A DNA stretch of 35,419 bases, from contig JAIRKZ010000028.1 of assembly GCA_031259845.1 (NCBI GenBank), positions 1-35,419 of the forward strand, written 5' to 3'. Both the position numbers and the translations under genes were made by a program. The notes beneath the pieces were generated by a model that saw nothing but the letters and a program-made list of their open reading frames with translations, made no database searches and had not been told where the DNA came from. How positions within the stretch are numbered: position 1 is the stretch's first letter; every line of letters starts with the position of its first letter. This DNA comes from Tannerellaceae bacterium (GTDB lineage Bacteria > Bacteroidota > Bacteroidia > Bacteroidales > Tannerellaceae). This document shows positions 8,367 through 17,725 of the stretch, in pieces.

Positions 8367-9796
8367 TAACGGAAACAGCCTGTTACATCCTTTGTGTAAT
8401 CCTCTCTTTGCTCTCTTTGCTGGGGCTATCCATGATGAGCAAAGTCTCTACGGCCGTTCGCGGCAACCTGTTGCTTTCATTTTGCCTGCTGGCAGGATGT
8501 GTGGTTACCTTATTCTATTACCGGATTGCCGGGGTGGCGACTATTTATTTGTTTATATTGCTCGGATGTACTATAGGGGCGCTCCTGGCTTATAAAGCAA
8601 AGATGATGGAGATGCCCCAGACAGTGGCCATGCTGAACGGCCTGGGCGGACTGGCCGGAGGTATCGTAGGGGCGCTTACGCTTATCCATATCGGCGTAAA
8701 GCCGTCGGCCTGGCCATTGTTTGTAAATGTAACGGCCACCCTGGCAGTTGTTGTGGGGATGGTTACCTTTACAGGGAGTATGGTAGCTGCCGGAAAGCTG
8801 CACCGTATACTTCCCCAGCAACCTGTTGTCTGGAAAAATCATCCGTTGCTTACAATCCTGTTTCTGGTTGGCTCCGCAGCATCTGTTGTTTTTGCTTTCT
8901 TTACAGGCAGCGATGCGGGCATCCAGTCCGATAGCTACTTCATATTGGCTTTGGCTGTTATCTCCGGGTCGCTATTCGGATTGGCCTTTGCTATCCGTGT
9001 CGGCGGGGCCGACATGCCTATTGCCATCTCGTTACTTACCTCCCTTGCCGGGGTGGCCGCCGCTATTGCCGGAATGGCTATCGGCGATTTGCTGGTAGTT
9101 TCCATCGGTGGAATCGTCGGTTCGTCCGGTTTGCTGTTGACACAAATTATGTGCCGTGCCATGAATCGTAACCTGACAGTTATTTTAACGGGAAAAACAT
9201 CCGTAGCGCCGGCTACAACCTGCACAAATGAATTACCGGAAGAAAAAGAAGATAACGCAGCTCCGGAACATGAATCGAAAGAAATAACGCTCGGCAATCT
9301 GTTGAAATCGGCCAAACGCGTTATTATTGTTCCCGGTTATGGCATGGCGCTTGCACAGGCGCAACACCAGGTTCGCCGGCTGGCCGGTTTGCTGGAAGCC
9401 CGGCATACCAGCGTTAAGTATGCCATCCATCCGGTAGCCGGGCGTATGCCGGGACACATGAATGTATTGCTTGCCGAAGCCGATGTGGCTTATGAACAGT
9501 TGTACGAAATGGACTGTATCAACGATGACTTTAAAGAGACCGATATAGTTGTTGTCATCGGCGCCAATGATGTGCTGAATCCGGCTGCAAGAGACGCCGA
9601 AGGTACTCCCATTTATGGTATGCCGGTATTAAATGCAGACCAGGCCAAACATATAATCATCTGTAATTTCGACACGAAACCCGGTTATGCCGGCGTTCCG
9701 AATCCTCTTTACGAGATGACGGATAAAGTAACCATGATGCTCGGCGATGCCAAAGAATCGTTAGCCAAATTGCAAAGAATATGGAGTAATTCGTAA
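8363..9796 (+). CDS. pntB: NAD(P) transhydrogenase subunit beta
   Basis: 477 residues. The first ~270 are strongly hydrophobic helices of domain II. The C-terminal ~180 are the NADP(H)-binding domain III. Domain III landmarks are GYGMALAQAQ from 325, VAGRMPGHMN (358-367), GAND at 400-403 and KPGYAG from 439. A charged linker (about 290-305, rich in Glu and Lys) separates the two parts. With pntAA and pntAB it makes a complete enzyme, likely supplying NADPH in the inner membrane. Confidence 0.95.
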   Translation: MITETACYILCVILSLLSLLGLSMMSKVSTAVRGNLLLSFCLLAGCVVTLFYYRIAGVATIYLFILLGCTIGALLAYKAKMMEMPQTVAMLNGLGGLAGGIVGALTLIHIGVKPSAWPLFVNVTATLAVVVGMVTFTGSMVAAGKLHRILPQQPVVWKNHPLLTILFLVGSAASVVFAFFTGSDAGIQSDSYFILALAVISGSLFGLAFAIRVGGADMPIAISLLTSLAGVAAAIAGMAIGDLLVVSIGGIVGSSGLLLTQIMCRAMNRNLTVILTGKTSVAPATTCTNELPEEKEDNAAPEHESKEITLGNLLKSAKRVIIVPGYGMALAQAQHQVRRLAGLLEARHTSVKYAIHPVAGRMPGHMNVLLAEADVAYEQLYEMDCINDDFKETDIVVVIGANDVLNPAARDAEGTPIYGMPVLNADQAKHIIICNFDTKPGYAGVPNPLYEMTDKVTMMLGDAKESLAKLQRIWSNS

Positions 9797-9857
9797 CGAA
9801 TCATACTTCCGGTTTGCGCAATACGTTTAGAAATGTGCAGCATTTAATAATAATCAT

Positions 9858-9865
9858 TATATTTG
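9858..9865 (+). promoter_or_regulatory. -7 promoter element for the FadL-type gene
   Basis: TATATTTG matches TAnnTTTG and lies 59 bp before the chosen ATG at 9924. This leaves a leader that contains an inverted repeat. No clear -33 TTTG is present. Confidence 0.4.
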
Positions 9866-9878
9866 CTGCCGTTTTGTT

Positions 9879-9894
9879 ATGACTAAAAAGTCAT
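9879..9894. promoter_or_regulatory. Perfect inverted repeat in the FadL-type gene leader
   Basis: ATGACT-AAAA-AGTCAT, a 6-bp perfect dyad with a 4-nt centre, lies just downstream of the presumed transcription start and 30 bp before the start codon. It could be an operator for a dimeric regulator or a small RNA hairpin. There is no T-run for a terminator. Confidence 0.35.
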
Positions 9895-9923
9895 GAAATG
9901 TGTTATTAACTAATAATGAAAAT

Positions 9924-11255
9924 ATGAAAAAGATTATTACTTTAGTATGCGCTGCCATGTTGCCCCTGTCGTATGCCGTAGCCGAAGGTTATCAGGTAAA
10001 TTCACAAAGCGCCAGGCAGGCCGGTATGGGTCATGTAGGCGTAGCCATGAAATTGGGCGCCGAAAGTATGCACTTCAATCCTGCAGGGCTTGGTTTTTTA
10101 AATAAAACGATGGACCTGTCGGCTGGTATATCCGGCGTTTTTTCCAGTGGAGAATACACAAAAGAAAATTACAAACACAATCCGGATAACGACCCGAGTA
10201 CCCCCCTTTATTTCTATGCCGGATTTAAAATATATGATTTTATGTCGGCCGGAATAAGCGTTACCAATCCTTATGGCAGCGCAATGAATTGGGGGAAAAA
10301 CTGGACAGGCTCCCATCTTATCCAGGATATTTCGCTGAAATCATTTTCTATTCAGCCTGCATTAGCTTTTAAGATTGGAGACCGCCTCAGCTTAGGCGCC
10401 GGTATGATGATGATGTTCGGCAATTTTTCATTAAGCCGCGCCCTTATTACATCCGGCGATTTGGCAGCAATAGCAACGATGAACCCTGCCTTGCAGCCTC
10501 TTGCCGATAAATATAAAGATATTACTCCCATAGGAACCTCTTTATCGGGCAACGCCGGCGTAAAGTTAGGATTCAACGCAGGAATTATGTATGATATAAC
10601 AGAGCAGCTTACCGCGGGCGTTTCCTATCGTTCAAAAGTAAAGATGAAAGTGCCCGAAGGAACAGCCGAACTATCCTATGCCAATGAGACGGAACTGAAA
10701 CCGGTATTAGGCGCCATGATCCCTCCGTTAGACCAGGGTACGTTTGAAGCCGAATTGCCTTTACCTTCCAACTTAAACGCAGGTATCAGCTACAAGCCTA
10801 CAGACAGGCTTATGCTTTCCGGCGAAGTCCAGTTTGCAGGTTGGAGCGCCTATAAAGAGCTGAATGTTCAGTTCTGGCAGGAAGGTTTGAAAGGATACAG
10901 CCTTTCGGCAAAAAAGGAGTATAAAGACAGCCGCATTTACCGTATTGGCGGCCAATATGCTACAACAAAGCGTTTAGACCTCCGTTTAGGATTCTACTTT
11001 GATGAATCGCCTGTTAAAGATGAGTTCTTAAATCCGGAAACGCCCAGTATGAATAAGCTGGGTACAACTGCCGGACTTAGTTTCCGTCCAGTGGAAAAAT
11101 TATCTATCGACGTGGCCTTATCCTATGTAACAGGTTTCGGGCGCAACGGTTCCTATACCGATGTAAGCCCCGTAACTAAGCAACCAAGAGTTTTTGACGG
11201 ACATTACAAAATTCGTGCATTCACCCCCTCCATAGGGCTGGCTTATTCATTCTGA
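9924..11255 (+). CDS. FadL/OmpP1/TodX-family outer-membrane transporter
   Basis: 443 residues from the ATG at 9924. An in-frame start eight codons earlier would put untypical residues before the signal peptide MKKIITLVCAAMLPLSYAVA. The mature start GYQVNSQSARQAGMGHVGVA, then the asparagine-proline stretch MHFNPAGLGFL, are hallmarks of the FadL family (14-strand barrels that move hydrophobic molecules such as long-chain fatty acids across the outer membrane). The C-terminus PSIGLAYSF ends in an aromatic residue, as barrels do. The cargo is not known. A role in lipid uptake would fit the acyl-CoA dehydrogenase/ETF operon 4 kb away, but that is only inference. Confidence 0.87.
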   Translation: MKKIITLVCAAMLPLSYAVAEGYQVNSQSARQAGMGHVGVAMKLGAESMHFNPAGLGFLNKTMDLSAGISGVFSSGEYTKENYKHNPDNDPSTPLYFYAGFKIYDFMSAGISVTNPYGSAMNWGKNWTGSHLIQDISLKSFSIQPALAFKIGDRLSLGAGMMMMFGNFSLSRALITSGDLAAIATMNPALQPLADKYKDITPIGTSLSGNAGVKLGFNAGIMYDITEQLTAGVSYRSKVKMKVPEGTAELSYANETELKPVLGAMIPPLDQGTFEAELPLPSNLNAGISYKPTDRLMLSGEVQFAGWSAYKELNVQFWQEGLKGYSLSAKKEYKDSRIYRIGGQYATTKRLDLRLGFYFDESPVKDEFLNPETPSMNKLGTTAGLSFRPVEKLSIDVALSYVTGFGRNGSYTDVSPVTKQPRVFDGHYKIRAFTPSIGLAYSF

Positions 11256-11274
11256 AGCAGCAATTGAGTGTGGA

Positions 11275-12858
11275 TTAAAAGCCATTCATCGGTAGTAAAA
11301 CGGTAGGGATCAGTAATAGAAATCCCAGGATTACAAGTAAGAGAATGAACTTCCAAGCCCATTTAAACCATTTGTCGTATGGGATACGGCTTACTCCCAA
11401 GACAGCGATTAATACGCCCGAAGTGGGAGTGATCAGATTGGTAAAACCATCTCCAAACTGAAAAGCCATGATGGTAGCTTGTTTCGATAAACCGATAAGT
11501 TCGGAGAATGGAGCCATGACAGGTATGGTAAGAGCGGCTTTAGCGCTTCCGGAAGGGATAACTAAGTTGATTAGCGTTTGGATAATGTACATCATTCCTA
11601 CGGTGGCGACTTGTCCGAGCCCTTCCATTTCTTTGGCCAGACAGTAAAGAATGGTATCAATTATCATACCTTCTTTTAACATAACGATAATACCTCCGGC
11701 CAATCCTACCACCAATGCTGCGCTCATAATATCTTTACAACCGTCGAGGAAAAGCCTGGTTATTTCATTCGGATTACGCCCGTTGGCCACTCCGGCGGCC
11801 AATCCGAGAGCGAAAAACAAAGTCGCAATCTCCATAATATACCAATCATATCCCATTACCCCGACAATGAGGAAAAAGATGGTGAAGAAAAGTAAATTAA
11901 GTATATAGATATGAACCGTTCTGCGAAGAGCCAGGATAGAACTGAAAATAAACAGAATGGTAAGAATAGGAATTAAGGGAAGCCCTTCGATAATACTATT
12001 TCCGATTTTTAGCGTAGAAAACGGATAATGGACGGAAAAAAGGATCAAGGCAAAACCGATAAAACCAAAACTCCGCCAAGCGGCTTCCGGCGTGTGATAT
12101 TCAATATCGAAGGAATTGCTGTCATGCAAATCCCGCCAATACCGGTCTTCTTCATAGACAGGCGAGAGTTTGGGGTTCTTTTTTACTTTTGCGGCATACC
12201 GGAGTATCCAGATAAAACCGGCAAGATTGATGACAACCCAGCAGAAAAGACGATACTCAATCCCCGAAAACAACGGAATACCTGCTAATCCTTGTGCAAT
12301 ACCGATTGTAAAAGGATTCAGAATAGCTCCGGCAAACCCTAATCCGGCAGCAACGAACACCATACATACACCTGTAATCGAATCGTATCCCATCGAAATA
12401 GCCATGGGGACTAATACTAAACAAAAAGCAATCGTCTCTTCGCTCATGCCGAATACGGCTCCAAAAACACTGAAAAGTAGCATAATGGCAGTAATAATAA
12501 CGTTCTCTACTCCTATTTTGCGAAAGAATTTATTATTCTCCATTTTACGGGCTTTCCGCAAAAAAACAAACGTACCCATATCGAAAGCTTTGCTATCGTT
12601 CACAATCCAGAAAGCGCCTCCTATAATCAGAATAAAAACAATGATATCTGCCCGTTCGATAAATCCTTTGTAGAAAGCGCTTAGTATCTGCCAGCTTTGG
12701 GGAACATGTTCAACAGATTGATATACGGCCGTTTTTTGTCCCGCTTCATTAAAGCTTTCCACGTATTGCCCTCCGGGAATAAACCAGGTAAGCAGGGCGC
12801 AAAAAAGAATGATATAAAACAAGATTACATACGTATGCGGAATCTTCTTTTTCTTCAT
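11275..12858 (-). CDS. YfcC-family (C4-dicarboxylate/basic amino acid type) transporter
   Basis: 527 residues with roughly a dozen hydrophobic segments, a basic N-terminus (MKKKKIPHTY) and the family opening LLTWFIPGGQY. It belongs to the YfcC/DcuC-like anaerobic carrier group of inner-membrane permeases. FGAVFGMSEETIAF, LNPFTIGIAQGLAGIPLFSG and NLVIPSGSAKAALTIPVMAPF match the re-entrant, serine/glycine-rich regions of this superfamily. Its substrate is uncertain: dicarboxylates, amino acids and peptides have been proposed for relatives. Its ATG overlaps the rmuC stop by 4 bp (ATGA), so it is probably translated from the rmuC transcript. Confidence 0.85.
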   Translation of the reverse strand: MKKKKIPHTYVILFYIILFCALLTWFIPGGQYVESFNEAGQKTAVYQSVEHVPQSWQILSAFYKGFIERADIIVFILIIGGAFWIVNDSKAFDMGTFVFLRKARKMENNKFFRKIGVENVIITAIMLLFSVFGAVFGMSEETIAFCLVLVPMAISMGYDSITGVCMVFVAAGLGFAGAILNPFTIGIAQGLAGIPLFSGIEYRLFCWVVINLAGFIWILRYAAKVKKNPKLSPVYEEDRYWRDLHDSNSFDIEYHTPEAAWRSFGFIGFALILFSVHYPFSTLKIGNSIIEGLPLIPILTILFIFSSILALRRTVHIYILNLLFFTIFFLIVGVMGYDWYIMEIATLFFALGLAAGVANGRNPNEITRLFLDGCKDIMSAALVVGLAGGIIVMLKEGMIIDTILYCLAKEMEGLGQVATVGMMYIIQTLINLVIPSGSAKAALTIPVMAPFSELIGLSKQATIMAFQFGDGFTNLITPTSGVLIAVLGVSRIPYDKWFKWAWKFILLLVILGFLLLIPTVLLPMNGF

Positions 12859-14138
12859 ACCCCTACGCCTTTTTCCTCTTTATCTTTTTCCATTTCTTTT
12901 TCAAATTCGCCTATTTCGGGAAGTATGCTACGCGCTTCCTCTTCAGTAAGGGTATCCACGTCTTGCAGTTTACGCTGGATCGCGCGGGTATGCGTACCCA
13001 ATACCTCTTCTATCTGGCCGCCGGCCATGCGAATGTTGCGATGCGCTTTTTCAAGCATACCGCTTACTTTTTCAAATTCCTTTTTTACAGCGCCCAACAC
13101 GGCCCATACCTCGCTGGAATATTTCTGAATAGATAATGTACGGAAACCAACTTGCAAGCTGTTTAGAATGGCCGCAAATGTAATAGGGCCGGTAACGATT
13201 ACTTTAAAATTCCGTTGTAAATCTTCAAGTAATTGCGAACGGCGCACTACTTCGGCATAAACACCTTCAAAAGGGAGAAACATAATACCAAAATCAGTCG
13301 TATAAGGAGGGCTAAGGTAGTTATCATGGATATCTTTAGCCATTTTCCGGATCGTTGTCTCCATTAATTTACCGTACAACTCAATGAGATGCTGGTCGCC
13401 GAGGTCATAGGCGCGCTGCAACTGCTCATATACTTCTCTGGGAAATCTCGCATCAACAGGGAGATAGATATAAGGAAGAAGCTTATCCTTTCCAGGAAGC
13501 TTTATAGCAAATTCAGCCGTAGCCTCCGAATCTTTCCGGATACGTACATTCGTTTGATATTGGTCTGGCGCAAGCATTTGTTCAAGCAACATACCTAATT
13601 GCAATTCTCCGAGATTTCCACGTGTATTCACATTACTGAGGATACGCTTCAAACTTCCTACATCCTGGGCAAGAGCGTTCATTTCTCCTAATCCTTTCTG
13701 TACATTTTCAAGGTAATCGCCCACCATTTTAAACGATTGACTCAGCCTGTCATCTAATGTCTTTTGTAATTTTTCATCCACAACTTGCTTGATCTCTTCC
13801 AGGCGTTTCTCCGTATTTTCCACCAGATACTGCTGTCTTTTGTCTACCAAATCTAATTTTTCACGTTGCAAACTATTCAACAAATTGATATTCTGTTCAA
13901 AAGTTTCGCGAAAGTCACTAAGGATGCGCGACAAATCATCCTTTATCTCTCTGGCGGTCTGTCGGTTTCCGATTGACAGGTTATTTGTTTCCGTCTTAAG
14001 GCTATTCGGTATATCATTTACTTTATCCTGAATATTTTTTAATAGCCTTTCAGATTCTCCTGTTTTTCTGTTAAGAAAAAGTGCAATGATTTGAATAATA
14101 ACGATTAAAACGATTCCACAAATAATAATCAGTTCCAT
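12855..14138 (-). CDS. rmuC: DNA recombination protein RmuC
   Basis: 427 residues from the ATG at 14138. A further in-frame ATG at 14159 overlaps the best promoter element, so I prefer the inner start. Residues 3-21 form one transmembrane helix. About 25-170 is a long predicted coiled coil (many E, K, L, Q heptads such as REKLDLVDKRQQYLVENTEKRLEEI). The remainder is the RmuC nuclease-like domain, with NTRGNLGELQLGMLLEQML and the conserved PVDARFP segment, then DFGIMFLPFEGVYAEVVR. RmuC limits inversions at short repeats in E. coli. It forms a two-gene unit with the overlapping transporter. Confidence 0.92.
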   Translation of the reverse strand: MELIIICGIVLIVIIQIIALFLNRKTGESERLLKNIQDKVNDIPNSLKTETNNLSIGNRQTAREIKDDLSRILSDFRETFEQNINLLNSLQREKLDLVDKRQQYLVENTEKRLEEIKQVVDEKLQKTLDDRLSQSFKMVGDYLENVQKGLGEMNALAQDVGSLKRILSNVNTRGNLGELQLGMLLEQMLAPDQYQTNVRIRKDSEATAEFAIKLPGKDKLLPYIYLPVDARFPREVYEQLQRAYDLGDQHLIELYGKLMETTIRKMAKDIHDNYLSPPYTTDFGIMFLPFEGVYAEVVRRSQLLEDLQRNFKVIVTGPITFAAILNSLQVGFRTLSIQKYSSEVWAVLGAVKKEFEKVSGMLEKAHRNIRMAGGQIEEVLGTHTRAIQRKLQDVDTLTEEEARSILPEIGEFEKEMEKDKEEKGVGV

Positions 14139-14156
14139 AACCTTATCTATTTTCGA

Positions 14157-14164
14157 CAAAGATA
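14157..14164 (-). promoter_or_regulatory. -7 promoter element for rmuC
   Basis: TATCTTTG on the minus strand matches TAnnTTTG. It overlaps the outermost ATG at 14159 and precedes the ATG at 14138, which helps choose the latter as start. The leader would be short. Confidence 0.4.
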
Positions 14165-14262
14165 AAGCTATAATAACTCTTTGATATATTAAAATAGGTT
14201 AAAAACAGCGGACATGGTAAAACTTTTGATGATTTATTTCTTTTTTATATAAAAAAGAGTAT

Positions 14263-14270
14263 TACTTTTG
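14263..14270 (+). promoter_or_regulatory. -7 promoter element for tpx
   Basis: TACTTTTG matches TAnnTTTG, 52 bp before the tpx ATG, in a very AT-rich stretch. The -33 region is T-rich without a perfect TTTG. Confidence 0.5.
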
Positions 14271-14321
14271 CAATACCTTAGAAAAATAAACAGGTAAATT
14301 GAAAAGAAAGAAAAAAACTAT

Positions 14322-14822
14322 ATGTCAGCAATAACATTCAAAGGAAATAAAGTATACACCAACGGTGAACTGCCGAAGGTTAATTCTATCGCGCCAGACT
14401 TTACGGGTGTTAAAGGGGATTTATCCGAATTATCATTATCATCTTTAAGCGGTAAACGTGTTATATTAAATGTTTTTCCGAGTTTAGATACGGCGGTATG
14501 CGCCGCTTCCGTACGTCGTTTCAATAAAGAAGCGGCATCTCTTCAAAACACAGTGATTTTGGCCATATCCAAAGATTTACCCTTTGCCCAAGGGCGTTTT
14601 TGTACGACAGAGGGTATTGACAAGGTAATCCCATTGTCTCTATTTCGTGATTCCACTTTCGAAGATAATTATGGAATGCTTCTCACAGACGGCCCGCTAA
14701 AAGGTTTATTGACCCGTGGCGTGATAATCGTCGACGAGGCAGGAAAGATTATATATACGGAACTTGTTCCGGAAATAACAGAAGAACCGAACTATGAAGT
14801 TGCATTAGCTTCATTAACATGA
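14322..14822 (+). CDS. tpx: Thiol peroxidase (Tpx)
   Basis: 166 residues, standard for the Tpx subgroup of peroxiredoxins, which reduce hydrogen peroxide and alkyl hydroperoxides with thioredoxin as donor. The NVFPSLDTAVCAASVRRFN segment holds the peroxidatic Cys60, and LPFAQGRFCTTEG holds the resolving Cys94; both match the family. The N-terminal TFKGNKV...G..AP.F pattern is also typical. No signal peptide is present, so it should be cytoplasmic. It is a single-gene unit with its own promoter and a hairpin terminator about 40 bp downstream. Confidence 0.95.
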   Translation: MSAITFKGNKVYTNGELPKVNSIAPDFTGVKGDLSELSLSSLSGKRVILNVFPSLDTAVCAASVRRFNKEAASLQNTVILAISKDLPFAQGRFCTTEGIDKVIPLSLFRDSTFEDNYGMLLTDGPLKGLLTRGVIIVDEAGKIIYTELVPEITEEPNYEVALASLT

Positions 14823-14862
14823 TAAAGTTGTAGATTATTGTAAAGTTAAGGGTTAGTGTAGA

Positions 14863-14899
14863 AGGCCGTGAGATGTGAATCTAGCGGCTTTCGTTTTTT
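14863..14899 (+). terminator. Rho-independent terminator of tpx
   Basis: AGGCCG (14863-14868) pairs with CGGCTT (14885-14890), with one G-U pair, and is followed within a few bases by TTTTTT (14894-14899). Confidence 0.6.
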
Positions 14900-14936
14900 A
14901 TGAAAATAATTATGAATGTTTGACAGGGAGGAAAAG

Positions 14937-14984
14937 GGAGGAAAGAAGAAAGGATGCAAATCCCGGCTCCTTTCCTCCTTTTTT
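14937..14984 (+). terminator. Second hairpin between tpx and acyl-CoA dehydrogenase genes
   Basis: GGAGGAAAG (14937-14945) pairs perfectly with CTTTCCTCC (14970-14978) and is followed by TTTTTT (14979-14984). It may terminate leftover tpx transcription and, read on the other strand, the etf operon that ends at 14986, although the T-run on that side is weaker. Confidence 0.55.
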
Positions 14985-14985
14985 A

Positions 14986-16692
14986 TTATACTTTAAAGTA
15001 ATCCAGACCTTCGCGGTTGAAGTTTGTGATATAAGAATAAATCTTATTTACCTCGGCTTGTCCGTAGCTGATATATACTTCTGCTGAACGGCGGAAGTTT
15101 TCTTCGTCTTTATTGGCATCCTGCAACAGGAGATAGCCCATGATGCAATGACCGGCTACTTCTACTAACCGGCGGGCATGGAAATCGAGGTATTCGTTGT
15201 CTTTCGATTCCATAACCAAACCGGCTACTTCGTTGTATTTCGACGTCATTTCAATTAATTTCCGCCGAAGATTTTCTAATTCCGGTTTGTATTCCAACGC
15301 TTCGTATTCGCGTATCCGGCTGAGGTAGGTGCCTGTTGTGACGTGGCGGATAGCTGCTACTACCTGCAACTGGGTAGTTCCTTCGTATATATTTGTAATA
15401 CGGGCGTCTCGATACAAACGTTCGCAGGTATAATCTTTCATAAAACCGGAACCGCCATGTATCTGGATGGCATCATACGCATTTTGATTCGCATATTCGC
15501 AAGTCATGCCCTTACCCAGTGGCGTAAAAGCATCCGCCAGTTTACCGTACTTCTTCATTTCCTGACGTTCTTCCGGCTCCAGTTTGCGCTCCCGGCTGAT
15601 ATCATCAAGCGCTTTATAAATGTCTACGAAGCGGGAAGTTTCGTATAATATGGCACGTGAAGCATCTGTTTTGGCACGCATAAGGGCTGCCATTTCATAG
15701 ACAGCCGGAAATTCGATGATTGCTTTACCGAATTGTTTACGTTCCAGTGCATACGCGTATCCTTCACGGTATGCAGCTTCGCACAGGCCGACGGCCTGAG
15801 CCATAATACCCAAACGGGCGCCATTCATCAGCGCCATTACATATTTAATAAGCCCTAATTTACGTTCGCCACACAGTTCAGCCTTTGCATTTTTGAATAC
15901 CAGTTCGCAAGTAGGAGAGCCTTTGATACCCAGCTTGTTTTCGATACGGCGAACATCTACCCCCCCGTTTCTCTTATCATAGATAAACATGGAAAGACCG
16001 CGACCGTCTTTTGTGCCTTCTTCCGAGCGGGCAAGCACTAAGTGAACATCCGAATCGCCATTCGTAATAAAGCGCTTAACGCCATTCAAATACCAACAGT
16101 TATCTTTTTCGCAATAAGTAGCTTTCAGCATTACAGACTGTAAGTCCGAACCGGCGTCGGGCTCCGTTAAGTCCATCGACATTGTTTCTCCTGCGCATAC
16201 ACGCGGGATATAACGTTGGCGTTGGTCTTCATTCCCAAATTCATATAATGTTTCTATGCAGTCTTGCAATCCCCACAGATTTTCAAAGCCGGCATCGGCG
16301 CGCGATACCATATCGGCAGCCATAATATACGGCGTGATTGGGAAATTCAAACCGCCGTAACGGCGCGGCATGGCAATCCCCATTAAGCCTGCTTTACGTA
16401 CGGCGTCCAGGTTGTGCTGTGTTCCTGATGCATACGTAACCCGTCCGTTGTTTACGGTTGAGCCTTCATGGTCTACTCCTTCCGCATTGGGCGCGATAAT
16501 GTCATCACATATTCCGCCTACAATTTCCAGTACTTTTTCATAACTGTCTATTGCATCTTCAAAATCGTAAGGAGCATAATCAAAAGCATCCTTATCGGCA
16601 TAATTACGTTCTTTCAACTCAACAATGCGCCTCATCAACGGATGATGCAAATGATGCTTTAACCCAGGTGTATCTAAAAAATAGTTGGACAT
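14986..16692 (-). CDS. Acyl-CoA dehydrogenase family protein
   Basis: 568 residues, longer than the ~380-residue classic enzymes because of a C-terminal helical extension after the dehydrogenase core. Such longer forms are common in this family. FAD-dependent alpha,beta-dehydrogenation of an acyl-CoA is the family reaction, with electrons passed to ETF. Core motifs are MSMDLTEPDAGSDLQ, GVKRFITNGD, QIHGGSGFMKDY and NIYEGTTQLQ, with Glu437 in the catalytic-base position. It is the last gene of an etfB-etfA-acd operon, starting 1 bp after the etfA stop. The acyl substrate (straight-chain, branched or aromatic) cannot be told from sequence. Confidence 0.93.
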   Translation of the reverse strand: MSNYFLDTPGLKHHLHHPLMRRIVELKERNYADKDAFDYAPYDFEDAIDSYEKVLEIVGGICDDIIAPNAEGVDHEGSTVNNGRVTYASGTQHNLDAVRKAGLMGIAMPRRYGGLNFPITPYIMAADMVSRADAGFENLWGLQDCIETLYEFGNEDQRQRYIPRVCAGETMSMDLTEPDAGSDLQSVMLKATYCEKDNCWYLNGVKRFITNGDSDVHLVLARSEEGTKDGRGLSMFIYDKRNGGVDVRRIENKLGIKGSPTCELVFKNAKAELCGERKLGLIKYVMALMNGARLGIMAQAVGLCEAAYREGYAYALERKQFGKAIIEFPAVYEMAALMRAKTDASRAILYETSRFVDIYKALDDISRERKLEPEERQEMKKYGKLADAFTPLGKGMTCEYANQNAYDAIQIHGGSGFMKDYTCERLYRDARITNIYEGTTQLQVVAAIRHVTTGTYLSRIREYEALEYKPELENLRRKLIEMTSKYNEVAGLVMESKDNEYLDFHARRLVEVAGHCIMGYLLLQDANKDEENFRRSAEVYISYGQAEVNKIYSYITNFNREGLDYFKV

Positions 16693-16693
16693 A

Positions 16694-17713
16694 TTACTTC
16701 GTATTTTTCTTATAATATTTAATCATTTTAGGAATTACATCTTCTACTGTGCCGGTGATTACGTAATCGGCAATTGTATTGATGGGAGCGGTTGGGTCAT
16801 TATTTATGGAGATAATGATTGAACTTTCCTGCATTCCTGCAATGTGTTGAATCTGGCCTGATATACCGCAGGCTATATAGAGTTTGGGACGAACCGTTAC
16901 GCCTGTTTGTCCGATTTGACGCTCGTGTTCGGTGAAACCGGCGTCTACCGCCGCGCGCGAACCACCTACTTCGCCACCGATAACGGCAGCCAAATCGTGA
17001 AGCAATTGGAAATTTTCCTTTGAGCCTACCCCGTATCCTCCGGCCACAATGACAGGAGCGGCTTTGATATTGGTTTTGCTCTTTTCCATCTGGCGACTGA
17101 TTACGTTGACAACAAAGTCGGTATCGCTTACATACTTAGTTACGTCATGCTCTTTAACTTCCCCTTTATGGGCGGCATTCCGTATTTCCTTTTTCATTAC
17201 GCCTTCGCGGACAGTTGCCATCTGCGGGCGGCATTCCGGATTGATAATCGTAGCTATGATATTGCCGCCGAAGGCCGGGCGTATTTGATACAGCAGGTTT
17301 TTGTATGTTTTGTTTTCTTTTTTCTCTTCGTGATTACCGATTTCCAGGGAGGTACAGTCGGCAGTCAGTCCGCTTCCTAAAGCCGATGATACACGGGGGC
17401 CGAGGTCTCTGCCAATACTTGTAGCGCCCATTAAAGCAATCTGAGGTTTCTCTTCTTCAAACAGCTTTACCAGTATGGACGTATGGGGGAGCGAGGTATA
17501 CGGATTTAAACGGGCATCGTCGAATAAATGAAGCACATCTGCTCCGTAAGGGAATACCTGCCCGGCCACGCCGTCTAATTTATGCCCAATCGCTACGGCC
17601 TCTACTTTACAGCCAAGCGTAGAAGCCAGCGAGCGCCCTTTGGTAAGCAATTCAAGGCTCACATCTGCTACGATGCCGTCTTCTATTTCACAATATACAT
17701 ATAAATTGTTCAT
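16694..17713 (-). CDS. etfA: Electron transfer flavoprotein subunit alpha
   Basis: 339 residues. The C-terminal FAD-binding domain shows VVAGGYGVGSKENF, GGEVGGSRAAVDAGF, RQIGQTGVTVRPKLYIACG, GISGQIQH and SINNDPTAPI, all signature positions of ETF alpha. The N-terminal half is the less conserved domain shared with the beta subunit. With EtfB it forms the soluble heterodimer that takes electrons from the adjacent acyl-CoA dehydrogenase. It lies 12 bp downstream of etfB and 1 bp upstream of the dehydrogenase gene. Confidence 0.95.
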   Translation of the reverse strand: MNNLYVYCEIEDGIVADVSLELLTKGRSLASTLGCKVEAVAIGHKLDGVAGQVFPYGADVLHLFDDARLNPYTSLPHTSILVKLFEEEKPQIALMGATSIGRDLGPRVSSALGSGLTADCTSLEIGNHEEKKENKTYKNLLYQIRPAFGGNIIATIINPECRPQMATVREGVMKKEIRNAAHKGEVKEHDVTKYVSDTDFVVNVISRQMEKSKTNIKAAPVIVAGGYGVGSKENFQLLHDLAAVIGGEVGGSRAAVDAGFTEHERQIGQTGVTVRPKLYIACGISGQIQHIAGMQESSIIISINNDPTAPINTIADYVITGTVEDVIPKMIKYYKKNTK

Positions 17714-17725
17714 ATCTTTTCCTGA

